A stretch of DNA of 64,000 nucleotides from the NCBI GenBank assembly GCA_037349105.1, contig JAYJMM010000023.1, positions 1,077,001-1,141,000 of the forward strand. The letters are read 5' to 3'. This document shows positions 22,401-36,446 of the stretch, piece by piece. The position numbers and the translations under genes are program-made. The notes beneath the pieces were generated by a model. It made no database searches, was not told the DNA's origin, and saw only the letters and a program-made list of their open reading frames with translations. The DNA comes from Limnomonas spitsbergensis (lineage: Eukaryota; Chlorophyta; Chlorophyceae; Chlamydomonadales). The number at the start of each line of letters is the position of its first letter. The stretch's first letter is position 1.

Positions 22401-25400
22401 GGCAGAATAGAGCTTTCAGTAGCTTTTGCTGTCCCTGTCTGGCCCCACGGATTATTGGCAGCGGCAGAATAGAGCTTTCAGTAGCTTTTGCTGTCTCTGT
22501 CTGGCCCCACGGATTATTGGCAACGGCAGAATAGAGCTTTCAGTAGCTTTTGCTGTCCCTGTCTGGCCCCACGGATTATTGGCAGCGGCAGAATAGAGCT
22601 TTCAGTAGCTTTTGCTGTCCCTGTCTGGCCCCACGGATTATTGGCAGCGGCAGAATAGAGCTTTCAGTAGCTTTTGCTGTCTCTGTCTGGCCCTACAGAT
22701 TATTGGCAGCGGCAGAATAGAGCTTTCAGTAGCTTTTGCTGTCTCTGTCTGGCCCCACGGATTATTGGCAACGGCAGAATAGAGCTTTCAGTAGCTTTTG
22801 CTGTCTCTGTCTGGCCCCACGGATTATTGGCAGCGGCAAAATAGAGCTTTCAGTAGCTTCTGCTGTCTCTGTCTGGCCCCACGGATTATTGGCAGCGGCA
22901 GAATAGAGCTTTCAGTAGCTTTTGCTGTCTCTGTCTGGCCCCACGGATTATTGGCAACGGCAGAATAGAGCTTTCAGTAGCTTTTGCTGTCTCTGTCTGG
23001 CCCAAGGATTATTGGCAGCGGCAGAATAGAGCTTTCAGTAGCTTTTGCTGTCCCTGTCTGGCCCCACGGATTATTGGCAGCTGCAGAATAGAGCTTTCAG
23101 TAGCTTTTGCTGTCCCTGTCTGGCCCCACGGATTATTGGCAGCGGCAGAATAGAGCTTTCAGTAGCTTTTGCTGTCTCTGTCTGGCCCTACAGATTATTG
23201 GCAGCGGCAGAATAGAGCTTTCAGTAGCTTTTGCTGTCTCTGTCTGGCCCCACGGATTATTGGCAACGGCAGAATAGAGCTTTCAGTAGCTTTTGCTGTC
23301 TCTGTCTGGCCCCACGGATTATTGGCAGCGGCAAAATAGAGCTTTCAGTAGCTTCTGCTGTCTCTGTCTGGCCCCACGGATTATTGGCAGCGGCAGAATA
23401 GAGCTTTCAGTAGCTTTTGCTGTCTCTGTCTGGCCCCACGGATTATTGGCAACGGCAGAATAGAGCTTTCAGTAGCTTTTGCTGTCTCTGTCTGGCCCAA
23501 GGATTATTGGCAGCGGCAGAATAGAGCTTTCAGTAGCTTTTGCTGTCCCTGTCTGGCCCCACGGATTATTGGCAACGGCAGAATAGAGCTTTCAGTAGCT
23601 TTTGCTGTCTCTGTCTGGTCCCACAGATTATTGGCAGCGGCAGAATAGAGCTTTCAGTAGCTTTTGCTGTCCCTGTCTGGCCCCACGGATTATTGGCAGC
23701 GGCAGAATAGAGCTTTCAGTAGCTTTTGCTGACCCTGTCTGGCCCCACGGATTATTGGCAGCGGCAGAATAGAGCTTTCAGTAGCTTTTGCTGACCCTGT
23801 CTGGCCCCACGGATTATTGGCAACGGCAGAATAGAGCTTTCAGTAGCTTTTGCTGTCCCTGTCTGGCCCCACGGATTATTGGCAGCGGCAGAATAGAGCT
23901 TTCAGTAGCTTTTGCTGACCCTGTATGGCCCCACGGATTATTGGCAACGGCAGAATAGAGCTTTCAGTAGCTTTTGCTGTCTCTGTCTGGCCCCACGGAT
24001 TGTTGGCCGCGGCAGAATAGAGCTTTCAGTAGCTTTTGCTGTCATTGTCTGGCCCCACGGATTTTTGGCAGCGGCAGAATCGAGCTTTCAGTAGCTTTTG
24101 CTGACCCTGTCTGGCCCCACGGATTATTGGCAGCGGCAGAATAGAGCTTTCAGTAGCTTTTGCTGACCCTGTCTGGCCCCACGGATTATTGGCAGCGGCA
24201 GAATAGAGCTTTCAGTAGCTTTTGCTGTTCCTGTCTGGCCCCGCGGATTATTGGCAGCGGCAGAATAGAGCTTACAGTAGCTTTTGCTGACCATGTCTGG
24301 CCCCACGGATTATTGAAAACGGCAGAATAGAGCTTTCAGTAGCTTTTGCTGTCTCTGTCTGGCCCCACGGATTGTTGGCCGCGGCAGAATAGAGCTTTCA
24401 GTAGCTTTTGCTGTCTCTGTCTGGCCCCACGGATTGTTGGCCGCGGCAGAATAGAGCTTTCAGTAGCTTTTGCTGTCTCTGTCTGGCCCCAGGGATTATT
24501 GGCAGCGGCAGAATAGAGCTTTCAGTAGCTTTTGCTGTCCCTGTCTGGCCCCACGGATTATTGGCAGCGGCAGAATAGACCTTGCAGTAGCTTTTGCTGT
24601 CTCTGTCTGGCCCCACGGATTATTGGCAACGGCAGAATAGAGCTTTCAGTAGCTTTTGCTGTCCATGTCTGGCCCCACGGATTATTGGCAGCGGCAGAAT
24701 AGAGCTTTCAGTAGCTTTTGCTGTCCCTGTCTGGCCCGACGGATTATTGGCAGCGGCAGAATAGAGCTTTCAGTAGCTTTTGCTGTCTCTGTCTGGCCCC
24801 ACAGATTATTGGCAGCGGCAGAATATAGCTTTCAGTAGCTTTTGCTGTCTCTGTCTGGCCCCACGGATTATTGGCAACGGCAGAATAGAGCTTTCAGTAG
24901 CTTTTGCTGTCTCTGTCTGGCCCCACGGATTATTGGCAGCGGCAAAATAGAGCTTGCAATAGCTTTTGCTGTCCCTGTCAGGCCCCACGGATTATTGGCA
25001 ACGGCAGAATAGAGCTTTCAGTAGCTTTTGCTGTCCCTGTCAGGCCCCACGGATTATTGGCAACGGCAGAATAGAGCTTTCAGTAGCTTTTGCTGTCTCT
25101 GTCTGGCCCCAGGGATTATTGGCAGCGGCAGAATAGAGCTTTCAGTAGCTTTTGCTGTCCCTGTCTGGCCCCACGGATTATTGGCAGCGGCAGAATAGAG
25201 CTTTCAGTAGCTTTTGCTGTCCCTGTCTGGCCCCACGGATTATTGGCAGCGGCAGAATAGAGCTTTCAGTAGCTTTTGCTGTCCCTGTCAGGCCCCACGG
25301 ATTATTGGCAGCGGCAGAATAGAGCTTTCAGTAGCTTTTGCTGTCTCTCTCTGGCCCCACGGATTATTGGCAACGGCAGAATAGAGCTTTCAGTAGCTTT

Positions 25401-28400
25401 TGCTGTCCCTGTCTAGCCCCACAGATTATTGGCAGCGGCAGAATAGAGCTTTCAGTAGCTTTTGCTGTCTCTGTCTGGCCCCACGGATTATTGGCAGCGG
25501 CAGAATAGAGCTTTCAGTAGCTTTTGCTGACCCAGTCTGGCCCCACGGATTATTGGCAGCGGCAGAATAGAGCTTTCAGTAGCTTTTGCTGTCTCTGTCT
25601 GGCCCCACGGATTATTGGCAACGGCAGAATAGAGCGTTCAGTAGCTTTTGCTGTCTCTGTCTGGCCCAAGGATTATTGGCAGCGGCAGAATAGAGCTTTC
25701 AGTAGCTTTTGCTGTCCCTGTCTGGCCCCACGGATTATTGGCAACGGCAGAATAGAGCTTTTAGTAGCTTTTGCTGTCTCTGTCTGGCCCCACGGATTAT
25801 TGGCAGCGGCAGAATAGAGCTTTCAGTAGCTTTTGCTGTCCCTGTCTGGCCCCACGGATTATTGGCAGCGGCAGAATAGAGCTTTCAGTAGCTTTTGCTG
25901 ACCCTGTCTGGCCCCACGGATTATTGGCAACGGCAGAATAGAGCTTTCAGTTGCTTTTGCTGTCCCTGTCTGGCCCCACGGATTATTGGCAGCGGCAGAA
26001 TAGAGCTTTCAGTAGCTTTTGCTGTCTCTGTCTGGCCCCACGGATTATTGGCAGCGGCAGAATAGAGCTTTCAGTAGCTTTTGCTGTCTCTGTCTGGCCC
26101 CACGGATTATTGGCAGCGGCAGAATAGAGCTTTCAGTAGCTTTTGCTGTCTCTGTCTGGCCCCACGGATTATTGGCAACGGCAGAATAGAGCTTTCATTA
26201 GCTTTTGCTGACCCAGTCTGGCCCCACGGATTATTGGCAGCGGCAGAATAGAGCTTTCAGTAGCTTTTGCTGTCTCTGTCTGGCCCCACGGATTATTGGC
26301 AACGGCAGAATAGAGCTTTCAGTAGCTTTTGCTGTCTCTGTCTGGCCCAAGGATTATTGGCAGCGGCAGAATAGAGCTTTCAGTAGCTTTTGCTGACCCT
26401 GTCTGGCCCCACGGATTATTGGCAACGGCAGAATAGAGCTTTTAGTAGCTTTTGCTGTCTCTGTCTGGCCCCACGGATTATTGGCAGCGGCAGAATAGAG
26501 CTTTCAGTAGCTTTTGCTGTCTCTGTCTGGCCCCACGGATTATTGGCAGCGGCAGAATAGAGCTTTCAGTAGCTTTTGCTGACCCTGTCTGGCCCCACGG
26601 ATTATTGGCAACGGCAGAATAGAGCTTTCAGTAGCTTTTGCTGTCCCTGTCTGGCCCCACGGATTATTGGCAGCGGCAGAATAGAGCTTTCAGTAGCTTT
26701 TGCTGACCCTGTCTGGCCCCACGGATTATTGGCAACGGCAGAATAGAGCTTTCAGTAGCTTTTGCTGTCTCTGTCTGGCCCCACGGATTATTGGCAACGG
26801 CAGAATAGAGCTTTCAGTAGCTTTTGCTGTCTCTGTCTGGCCCCACGGATTATTGGCAACGGCAGAATAGAGCTTTCAGTAGCTTTTGCTGACCTCAGGC
26901 CCCACGGATTATTGGCAACGGCAGAATAGAGCTTTCAGTAGCTTTTGCTGTCTCTGTCTGGCCCCACGGATTATTGGCAGCGGCAGAATAGAGCTTTCAG
27001 TAGCTTTTGCTGTCCCTGTCTGGCCCCACGGATTATTGGCAACGGCAGAATAGAGCTTTTAGTAGCTTTTGCTGTCCCTGTCTGGCCCCACGGATTATTG
27101 GCAGCGGCAGAATAGAGCTTTCAGTAGCTTTTGCTGTCTCTGTCTGGCCCCACGGATTATTGGCAGCGGCAGAATAGAGCTTTCAGTAGCTTTTGCTGAC
27201 CCTGTCTGGCCCCACGGATTATTGGCAACGGCAGAATAGAGCTTTCAGTAGCTTTTGCTGTCCCTGTCTGGCCCCACGGATTATTGGCAGCGGCAGAATA
27301 GAGCTTTCAGTAGCTTTTGCTGACCCTGTCTGGCCCCACGGATTATTGGCAGCGGCAGAATAGAGCTTTCAGTAGCTTTTGCTGACCCTGTCTGGCCCCA
27401 CGGATTATTGGCAACGGCAGAATAGAGCTTTCAGTAGCTTTTGCTGTCTCTGTCTGGCCCCACGGATTGTTGGCCGCGGCAGAATAGAGCTTTCAGTAGC
27501 TTTTGCTGCCTCTGTCTGGCTCACGGATTTTTGGCAGCGGCAGAATCGAGCTTTCTGTAGCTTTTGCTGACCCTGTCTGGCCCCAGGGATTATTGGCAGC
27601 GGCAGAATAGAGCTTTCAGTAGCTTTTGCTGTCCCTGTCTGGCCCCACGGATTATTGGCAGCGGCAGAATAGAGCTTTCAGTAGCTTTTGCTGTCTCTGT
27701 CTGGCCCCACGGATTATTGGCAACGGCAGAATAGAGCTTTCAGTAGCTTTTGCTGTCCCTGTCTGGCCCCACGGATTATTGGCAGCGGCAGAATAGAGCT
27801 TTCAGTAGCTTTTGCTGTCCCTGTCTGGCCCCACGGATTATTGGCAGCGGCAGAATAGAGCTTTCAGTAGCTTTTGCTGTCTCTGTCTGGCCCTACAGAT
27901 TATTGGCAGCGGCAGAATAGAGCTTTCAGTAGCTTTTGCTGTCTCTGTCTGGCCCCACGGATTATTGGCAACGGCAGAATAGAGCTTTCAGTAGCTTTTG
28001 CTGTCTCTGTCTGGCCCCACGGATTATTGGCAGCGGCAAAATAGAGCTTTCAGTAGCTTCTGCTGTCTCTGTCTGGCCCCACGGATTATTGGCAGCGGCA
28101 GAATAGAGCTTTCAGTAGCTTTTGCTGTCTCTGTCTGGCCCCACGGATTATTGGCAACGGCAGAATAGAGCTTTCAGTAGCTTTTGCTGTCTCTGTCTGG
28201 CCCAAGGATTATTGGCAGCGGCAGAATAGAGCTTTCAGTAGCTTTTGCTGTCCCTGTCTGGCCCCACGGATTATTGGCAGCTGCAGAATAGAGCTTTCAG
28301 TAGCTTTTGCTGTCCCTGTCTGGCCCCACGGATTATTGGCAGCGGCAGAATAGAGCTTTCAGTAGCTTTTGCTGTCTCTGTCTGGCCCTACAGATTATTG

Positions 28401-29428
28401 GCAGCGGCAGAATAGAGCTTTCAGTAGCTTTTGCTGTCTCTGTCTGGCCCCACGGATTATTGGCAACGGCAGAATAGAGCTTTCAGTAGCTTTTGCTGTC
28501 TCTGTCTGGCCCCACGGATTATTGGCAGCGGCAAAATAGAGCTTTCAGTAGCTTCTGCTGTCTCTGTCTGGCCCCACGGATTATTGGCAGCGGCAGAATA
28601 GAGCTTTCAGTAGCTTTTGCTGTCTCTGTCTGGCCCCACGGATTATTGGCAACGGCAGAATAGAGCTTTCAGTAGCTTTTGCTGTCTCTGTCTGGCCCAA
28701 GGATTATTGGCAGCGGCAGAATAGAGCTTTCAGTAGCTTTTGCTGTCCCTGTCTGGCCCCACGGATTATTGGCAACGGCAGAATAGAGCTTTCAGTAGCT
28801 TTTGCTGTCTCTGTCTGGTCCCACAGATTATTGGCAGCGGCAGAATAGAGCTTTCAGTAGCTTTTGCTGTCCCTGTCTGGCCCCACGGATTATTGGCAGC
28901 GGCAGAATAGAGCTTTCAGTAGCTTTTGCTGACCCTGTCTGGCCCCACGGATTATTGGCAGCGGCAGAATAGAGCTTTCAGTAGCTTTTGCTGACCCTGT
29001 CTGGCCCCACGGATTATTGGCAACGGCAGAATAGAGCTTTCAGTAGCTTTTGCTGTCCCTGTCTGGCCCCACGGATTATTGGCAGCGGCAGAATAGAGCT
29101 TTCAGTAGCTTTTGCTGACCCTGTATGGCCCCACGGATTATTGGCAACGGCAGAATAGAGCTTTCAGTAGCTTTTGCTGTCTCTGTCTGGCCCCACGGAT
29201 TGTTGGCCGCGGCAGAATAGAGCTTTCAGTAGCTTTTGCTGTCATTGTCTGGCCCCACGGATTTTTGGCAGCGGCAGAATCGAGCTTTCAGTAGCTTTTG
29301 CTGACCCTGTCTGGCCCCACGGATTATTGGCAGCGGCAGAATAGAGCTTTCAGTAGCTTTTGCTGACCCTGTCTGGCCCCACGGATTATTGGCAGCGGCA
29401 GAATAGAGCTTTCAGTAGCTTTTGCTGT
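19010..29428. repeat. 5,200-bp direct duplication inside the 62-bp array
   Basis: Bases from about 19,010-24,210 recur at about 24,210-29,428. Rare variants appear at a constant +5,200: the 7-bp-deleted monomer GACCTCAGGCC at 21691 and 26891, the 1-bp-deleted CCCAAGG units, TTGAAAACGG, and the paired positions 20324/25524, 21005/26205, 22179/27379 and 23912/29112. The copies look almost identical. 5,200 equals 84 monomers minus 8 bp, explained by these short deletions. Confidence 0.9.
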
Positions 29429-29429
29429 C

Positions 29430-32400
29430 CCTGTCTGGCCCCACGGATTATTGGCAGCGGCAGAATAGAGCTTTCAGTAGCTTTTGCTGTCTCTGTCTCG
29501 CCCCACGGATTATTGGCAACGGCAGAATAGAGCTTTCAGTAGCTTTTGCTGTCCCTGTCTGGCCCCACGGATTATTGGCAACGGCAGAATAGAGCTTTCA
29601 GTAGCTTTTGCTGTCCCTGTCTGGCCCCACGGATTATTGGCAGCGGCAGAATAGAGCTTTCAGTAGCTTTTGCTGTCCCTGTCTGGCCCCACGGATTATT
29701 GGCAACGGCAGAATAGAGCTTTCAGTAGCTTTTGCTGTCCTTGTCTGGCCCCACGGATTATTGGCAGCGGCAGAATAGAGCTTTCGGTAGCTTTTGCTGT
29801 CCCTGTCTGGCCCCACGGATTATTGGCAGCGGCAGAATAGAGCTTTCAGTAGCTTTTGCTGACCCTGTCTGGCCCCACGGATTATTGGCAGCGGCAGAAT
29901 AGAGCTTTCAGTAGCTTTTGCTGTCTCTCTCTGGCCCCACGGATTATTGGCAGCGGCAGAATAGAGCTTTCAGTAGCTTTTGCTGACCCTGTCTGGCCCC
30001 ACGGATTATTGGCAGCGGCAGAATAGAGCTTTCAGTAGCTTTTGCTGACCCTATCTGGCCCCACGGATTATTGGCAGCGGCAGAATAGAGCTTTCAGTAG
30101 CTTTTGCTGACCCTGTCTGGCCCCACGGATTATTGGCAACGGCAGAATAGAGCTTTCAGTAGCTTTTGCTGTCTCTGTCTGGCCCCACGGATTGTTGGCC
30201 GCGGCAGAATAGAGCTTTCAGTAGCTTTTGCTGCCTCTGTCTGGCTCACGGATTTTTGGCAGCGGCAGAATCGAGCTTTCTGTAGCTTTTGCTGACCCTG
30301 TCTGGCCCCAGGGATTATTGGCAGCGGCAGAATAGAGCTTTCAGTAGCTTTTGCTGTCCCTGTCTGGCCCCACGGATTATTGGCAGCGGCAGAATAGAGC
30401 TTTCAGTAGCTTTTGCTGTCTCTGTCTGGCCCCACGGATTATTGGCAACGGCAGAATAGAGCTTTCAGTAGCTTTTGCTGTCCCTGTCTGGCCCCACGGA
30501 TTATTGGCAGCGGCAGAATAGAGCTTTCAGTAGCTTTTGCTGACCCTGTCTGGCCCCACGGATTATTGGCAGCGGCAGAATAGAGCTTTCAGTAGCTTTT
30601 GCTGTCCCTGTCTGGCCCCACGGATTATTGGCAGCGGCAGAATAGAGCTTTCAGTAGCTTTTGCTGTCTCTGTCTCGCCCCACGGATTATTGGCAACGGC
30701 AGAATAGAGCTTTCAGTAGCTTTTGCTGTCCCTGTCTGGCCCCACGGATTATTGGCAACGGCAGAATAGAGCTTTCAGTAGCTTTTGCTGTCCCTGTCTG
30801 GCCCCACGGATTATTGGCAGCGGCAGAATAGAGCTTTCAGTAGCTTTTGCTGTCCCTGTCTGGCCCCACGGATTATTGGCAACGGCAGAATAGAGCTTTC
30901 AGTAGCTTTTGCTGTCCCTGTCTGGCCCCACGGATTATTGGCAGCGGCAGAATAGAGCTTTCAGTAGCTTTTGCTGTCTCTGTCTGGCCCCACGGATTAT
31001 TGGCAACGGCAGAATAGAGCTTTCAGTAGCTTTTGCTGTCCCTGTCTGGCCCCACGGATTATTGGCAGCGGCAGAATAGAGCTTTCAGTAGCTTTTGCTG
31101 ACCCTGTCTGGCCCCACGGATTATTGGCAGCGGCAGAATAGAGCTTTCAGTAGCGTTTGCTGTCCCTGTCTGGCCCCACGGATTATTGGCAGCGGCAGAA
31201 TAGAGCTTTCAGTAGCTTTTGCTGTCTCTGTCTCGCCCCACGGATTATTGGCAACGGCAGAATAGAGCTTTCAGTAGCTTTTGCTGTCCCTGTCTGGCCC
31301 CACGGATTATTGGCAACGGCAGAATAGAGCTTTCAGTAGCTTTTGCTGTCCCTGTCTGGCCCCACGGATTATTGGCAGCGGCAGAATAGAGCTTTCAGTA
31401 GCTTTTGCTGTCCCTGTCTGGCCCCACGGATTATTGGCAACGGCAGAATAGAGCTTTCAGTAGCTTTTGCTGTCCTTGTCTGGCCCCACGGATTATTGGC
31501 AGCGGCAGAATAGAGCTTTCGGTAGCTTTTGCTGTCCCTGTCTGGCCCCACGGATTATTGGCAGCGGCAGAATAGAGCTTTCAGTAGCTTTTGCTGACCC
31601 TGTCTGGCCCCACGGATTATTGGCAGCGGCAGAATAGAGCTTTCAGTAGCTTTTGCTGTCTCTCTCTGGCCCCACGGATTATTGGCAGCGGCAGAATAGA
31701 GCTTTCAGTAGCTTTTGCTGACCCTGTCTGGCCCCACGGATTATTGGCAGCGGCAGAATAGAGCTTTCAGTAGCTTTTGCTGACCCTATCTGGCCCCACG
31801 GATTATTGGCAGCGGCAGAATAGAGCTTTCAGTAGCTTTTGCTGACCCTGTCTGGCCCCACGGATTATTGGCAACGGCAGAATAGAGCTTTCAGTAGCTT
31901 TTGCTGTCTCTGTCTGGCCCCACGGATTGTTGGCCGCGGCAGAATAGAGCTTTCAGTAGCTTTTGCTGCCTCTGTCTGGCTCACGGATTTTTGGCAGCGG
32001 CAGAATCGAGCTTTCTGTAGCTTTTGCTGACCCTGTCTGGCCCCAGGGATTATTGGCAGCGGCAGAATAGAGCTTTCAGTAGCTTTTGCTGTCCCTGTCT
32101 GGCCCCACGGATTATTGGCAGCGGCAGAATAGAGCTTTCAGTAGCTTTTGCTGTCTCTGTCTGGCCCCACGGATTATTGGCAACGGCAGAATAGAGCTTT
32201 CAGTAGCTTTTGCTGTCCCTGTCTGGCCCCACGGATTATTGGCAGCGGCAGAATAGAGCTTTCAGTAGCTTTTGCTGTCCCTGTCTGGCCCCACGGATTA
32301 TTGGCAGCGGCAGAATAGAGCTTTCAGTAGCTTTTGCTGTCTCTGTCTGGCCCTACAGATTATTGGCAGCGGCAGAATAGAGCTTTCAGTAGCTTTTGCT

Positions 32401-32830
32401 GTCTCTGTCTGGCCCCACGGATTATTGGCAACGGCAGAATAGAGCTTTCAGTAGCTTTTGCTGTCTCTGTCTGGCCCCACGGATTATTGGCAGCGGCAAA
32501 ATAGAGCTTTCAGTAGCTTCTGCTGTCTCTGTCTGGCCCCACGGATTATTGGCAGCGGCAGAATAGAGCTTTCAGTAGCTTTTGCTGTCTCTGTCTGGCC
32601 CCACGGATTATTGGCAACGGCAGAATAGAGCTTTCAGTAGCTTTTGCTGTCTCTGTCTGGCCCCACGGATTATTGGCAACGGCAGAATAGAGCTTTCAGT
32701 AGCTTTTGCTGTCCTTGTCTGGCCCCACGGATTATTGGCAACGGCAGAATAGAGCTTTCGGTAGCTTTTGCTATCCCTGTCTGGCCCCACGGATTATTGG
32801 CAGCGGCAGAATAGAGCTTTCAGTAGCTTT
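29430..32830. repeat. 1,735-bp direct duplication inside the 62-bp array
   Basis: The order of variant units recurs at +1,735 bp (29634/31369, 30104/31839), i.e. 28 monomers minus one base. The deleted base is in the CTGGCTCACGGATTTTTGG unit, which appears in both copies. A related block, with the same CTGGCTCACGG unit, starts again near 33,202. Confidence 0.8.
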
Positions 32831-35800
32831 TGCTGACCCTGTCTGGCCCCACGGATTATTGGCAGCGGCAGAATAGAGCTTTCAGTAGCTTTTGCTGTCT
32901 CTGTCTGGCCCCACGGATTATTGGCAGCGGCAGAATAGAGCTTTCAGTAGCTTTTGCTGACCCTGTCTGGCCCCACGGATTATTGGCAGCGGCAGAATAG
33001 AGCTTTCAGTAGCTTTTGCTGTCTCTGTCTGGCCCCACGGATTATTGGCAGCGGCAGAATAGAGCTTTCAGTAGCTTTTGCTGACCCTGTCTGGCCCCAC
33101 GGATTATTGGCAGCGGCAGAATAGAGCTTTCAGTAGCTTTTGCTGACCCTATCTGGCCCCACGGATTATTGGCAGCGGCAGAATAGAGCTTTCAGTAGCT
33201 TTTGCTGACCCTGTCTGGCCCCACGGATTATTGGCAACGGCAGAATAGAGCTTTCAGTAGCTTTTGCTGTCTCTGTCTGGCCCCACGGATTGTTGGCCGC
33301 GGCAGAATAGAGCTTTCAGTAGCTTTTGCTGCCTCTGTCTGGCTCACGGATTTTTGGCAGCGGCAGAATAGAGCTTTCTGTAGCTTATGCTGACCCTGTC
33401 TGGCCCCAGGGATTATTGGCAGCGGCAGAATAGAGCTTTCAGTAGCTTTTGCTGTCCCTGTCTGGCCCCACGGATTATTGGCAGCGGCAGAATAGAGCTT
33501 TCAGTAGCTTTTGCTGTCTCTGTCTGGCCCCACGGATTATTGGCAACGGCAGAATAGAGCTTTCAGTAGCTTTTGCTGTCCCTGTCTGGCCCCACGGATT
33601 ATTGGCAGCGGCAGAATAGAGCTTTCAGTAGCTTTTGCTGTCCCTGTCTGGCCCCACGGATTATTGGCAGCGGCAGAATAGAGCTTTCAGTAGCTTTTGC
33701 TGTCTCTGTCTGGCCCTACAGATTATTGGCAGCGGCAGAATATAGCTTTCAGTAGCTTTTGCTGTCTCTGTCTGGCCCCACGGATTATTGGCAACGGCAG
33801 AATAGAGCTTTCAGTAGCTTTTGCTGTCTCTGTCTGGCCCCACGGATTATTGGCAGCGGCAAAATAGAGCTTTCAGTAGCTTCTGCTGTCTCTGTCTGGC
33901 CCCACGGATTATTGGCAGCGGCAGAATAGAGCTTTCAGTAGCTTTTGCTGTCTCTGTCTGGCCCCACGGATTATTGGCAACGGCAGAATAGAGCTTTCAG
34001 TAGCTTTTGCTGTCTCTGTCTGGCCCAAGGATTATTGGCAGCGGCAGAATAGAGCTTTCAGTAGCTTTTGCTGTCCCTGTCTGGCCCCACGGATTATTGG
34101 CAACGGCAGAATAGAGCTTTCAGTAGCTTTTGCTGTCTCTGTCTGGCCCCACAGATTATTGGCAGCGGCAGAATAGAGCTTTCAGTAGCTTTTGCTGTCC
34201 CTGTCTGGCCCCACGGATTATTGGCAGCGGCAGAATAGAGCTTTCAGTAGCTTTTGCTGACCCTGTCTGGCCCCACGGATTATTGGCAGCGGCAGAATAG
34301 AGCTTTCAGTAGCTTTTGCTGACCCTGTCTGGCCCCACGGATTATTGGCAACGGCAGAATAGAGCTTTCAGTAGCTTTTGCTGTCCCTGTCTGGCCCCAC
34401 GGATTATTGGCAGCGGCAGAATAGAGCTTTCAGTAGCTTTTGCTGACCCTGTCTGGCCCCACGGATTATTGGCAGCGGCAGAATAGAGCTTTCAGTAGCT
34501 TTTGCGGTCTCTGTCTGGCCCCACGGATTGTTGGCCGCGGCAGAATAGAGCTTTCAGTAGCTTTTGCTGTCTCTGTCTGGCCCCACGAATTATTGGCAAC
34601 GGCAGAATAGAGCTTTCAGTAGCTTTTGCTGACCCTGTCTTGCCCAAGGATTATTGGCAGCGGCAGAATAGAGCTTGCAGTAGCTTTTGCTGTCCCTGTC
34701 TGGCCCCACGGATTATTGGCAACGGCAGAATAGAGCTTTTAGTAGCTTTTGCTGTCTCTGTCTGGCCCCACGGATTATTGGCAGCGGCAGAATAGAGCTT
34801 TCAGTAGCTTTTGCTGTCTCTGTCTGGCCCCACGGATTATTGGCAACGGTAGAATAGAGCTTTCAGTAGCTTTTGCTGTCTCTGTCTGGCCCCACGGATT
34901 ATTGGCAACGGCAGAATAGAGCTTTCAGTAGCTTTTGCTGTCTCTGTCTGGCCCCACGGATTATTGGCAGCGGCAGAATAGAGCTTTTAGTAGCTCTTGC
35001 TGTCTCTGTCTGGCCCCACGGATTATTGGCAGCGGCATAATAGAGCTTTCAGTAGCTTTTGCTGACCCTGTCTGGCCCCACGGATTATTGGCAGCGGCAG
35101 AATAGAGCTTTCAGTAGCTTTTGCTGTCTCTGTTAGGCCCCACGGATTATTGGCAGCGGCAGAATAGAGCTTTCAGTAGCTTTTGCTGACCCTGTCTGGC
35201 CCCACGGATTATTGGCAGCGGCAAAATAGAGCTTTCAGTAGCTTTTGCTGTCTCTGACTGGCCCCACGGATTATTGGCAGCGGCAGAATAGAGCTTTCAG
35301 TAGCTTTTGCTGACCCTGTCTGGCCCCACGGAATATTGGCAGCGGCAGAATAGAGCTTTCAGTAGCTTTTGCTGACCATGTCCGGCCCCACGGATTATTG
35401 GCAGGGGCGTCAATAGAGCTTTCAGTAGCTTTTGCTGACCCTGTCTGGCCCCACGGATTATTGGCAGCGGCAGAATAGAGCTTTCAGTAGCTTTTGCTGT
35501 CTCTGTTAGGCCCCACGGATTATTGGCAGCGGAAGAATAGAGCTTTCAGTAGCTTTTGCTGTCTCTGCCTGGCCCCACGGATTATTGGCAACGGCAGAAT
35601 AGAGCTTTCAGTAGCTTTTGCTGTCTCTGTCTGGCCCCACGGATTATTGACAGCGGCAGAATAGAGCTTGCAGTAGCTTTTGCTGTCTCTGTCTGGCCCC
35701 ACGGATTATTGGCAACGGCAGAATATAGCTTTCAGTAGCTTTTGCTGTTTCTGTCTGGCCCCACAGATTATTGGCAGCGGCAGAATAGAGCTTTTAGTAG

Positions 35801-36446
35801 CTTTTGCTGTCTCTGTCTGGCCCCACGGATTATTGGCAGCGGCAGAATAGAGCTTTCAGTAGCTTTTGCTGTCTCTGTCTGGCCCCAGGGATTATTAGCA
35901 GCGGCAGAATAGAGCTTTTAGTAGCTTTTGCTGTCTCTGTTAGGCCCCACGGATTATTGGCAGCGGCAGAATAGAGCTTTCAGTAGCTTTTGCTGACCCT
36001 GTCTGGCCCCACGGATTATTGGCAACGGCAGAATAGAGCTTTCAGTAGCTTTTGCTGACCCTGTCTGGCCCCACGGAATATTGGCAGCGGCAGAATAGAG
36101 CTTTCAGTAGCTTTTGCTGTCTCTGTCTGGCCCCAGGGATTATTGGCAGCGGCAGAATAGAGCTTTCAGTAGCTTTTGCTGACCCTATCTGGCCCCACGG
36201 ATTATTGGCAGCGGCAAAATAGAGCTTTCAGTAGCTTTTGCTGTCTCTGTCTGGCCCCACGGATTATTGGCAACGGCAGAATAGAGCTTTCAGTAGCTTT
36301 TGCTGACCCTGTCTGGCCCCACGGATTATTGGCAGCGGCAGAATAGAGCTTTCAGTAGCTTTTGCTGACCATGTCCGGCCCCACGGATTATTGGCAGGGG
36401 CGTCAATAGAGCTGTCAGTAGCTTTTGCTGTCCTTGTCCAGCCCCT

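Larger units (their letters stand above)
13538..36446. repeat. 62-bp satellite, about 370 copies (22.9 kb)
   Basis: GGCAGAATAGAGCTTTCAGT, AGCTTTTGCTGTCTCTGTCT, then GGCCCCACGGATTATTGGCA and AC/GC repeat every 62 bp across 22.9 kb. Most variation is confined to a few two- or three-state positions: GGCAACGG or GGCAGCGG; TGTCTCTG, TGTCCCTG or TGACCCTG; ATTATTGG, ATTGTTGG or ATTTTTGG. 62 is not a multiple of three, so each frame meets a stop every 186 bp. This produces the many 60-63-codon frames on both strands, which are not genes. The final unit carries a GGCAGGGGCGTCAATAGAG variant also seen near 35,401. Confidence 0.97.

Noticed and set aside
13538..36446. About 30 frames of 60-97 codons on both strands
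   Set aside because: A 62-bp monomer forces one stop per frame every 186 bp, which exactly explains the recurring 60-63-codon frames. They are shadows of the satellite.
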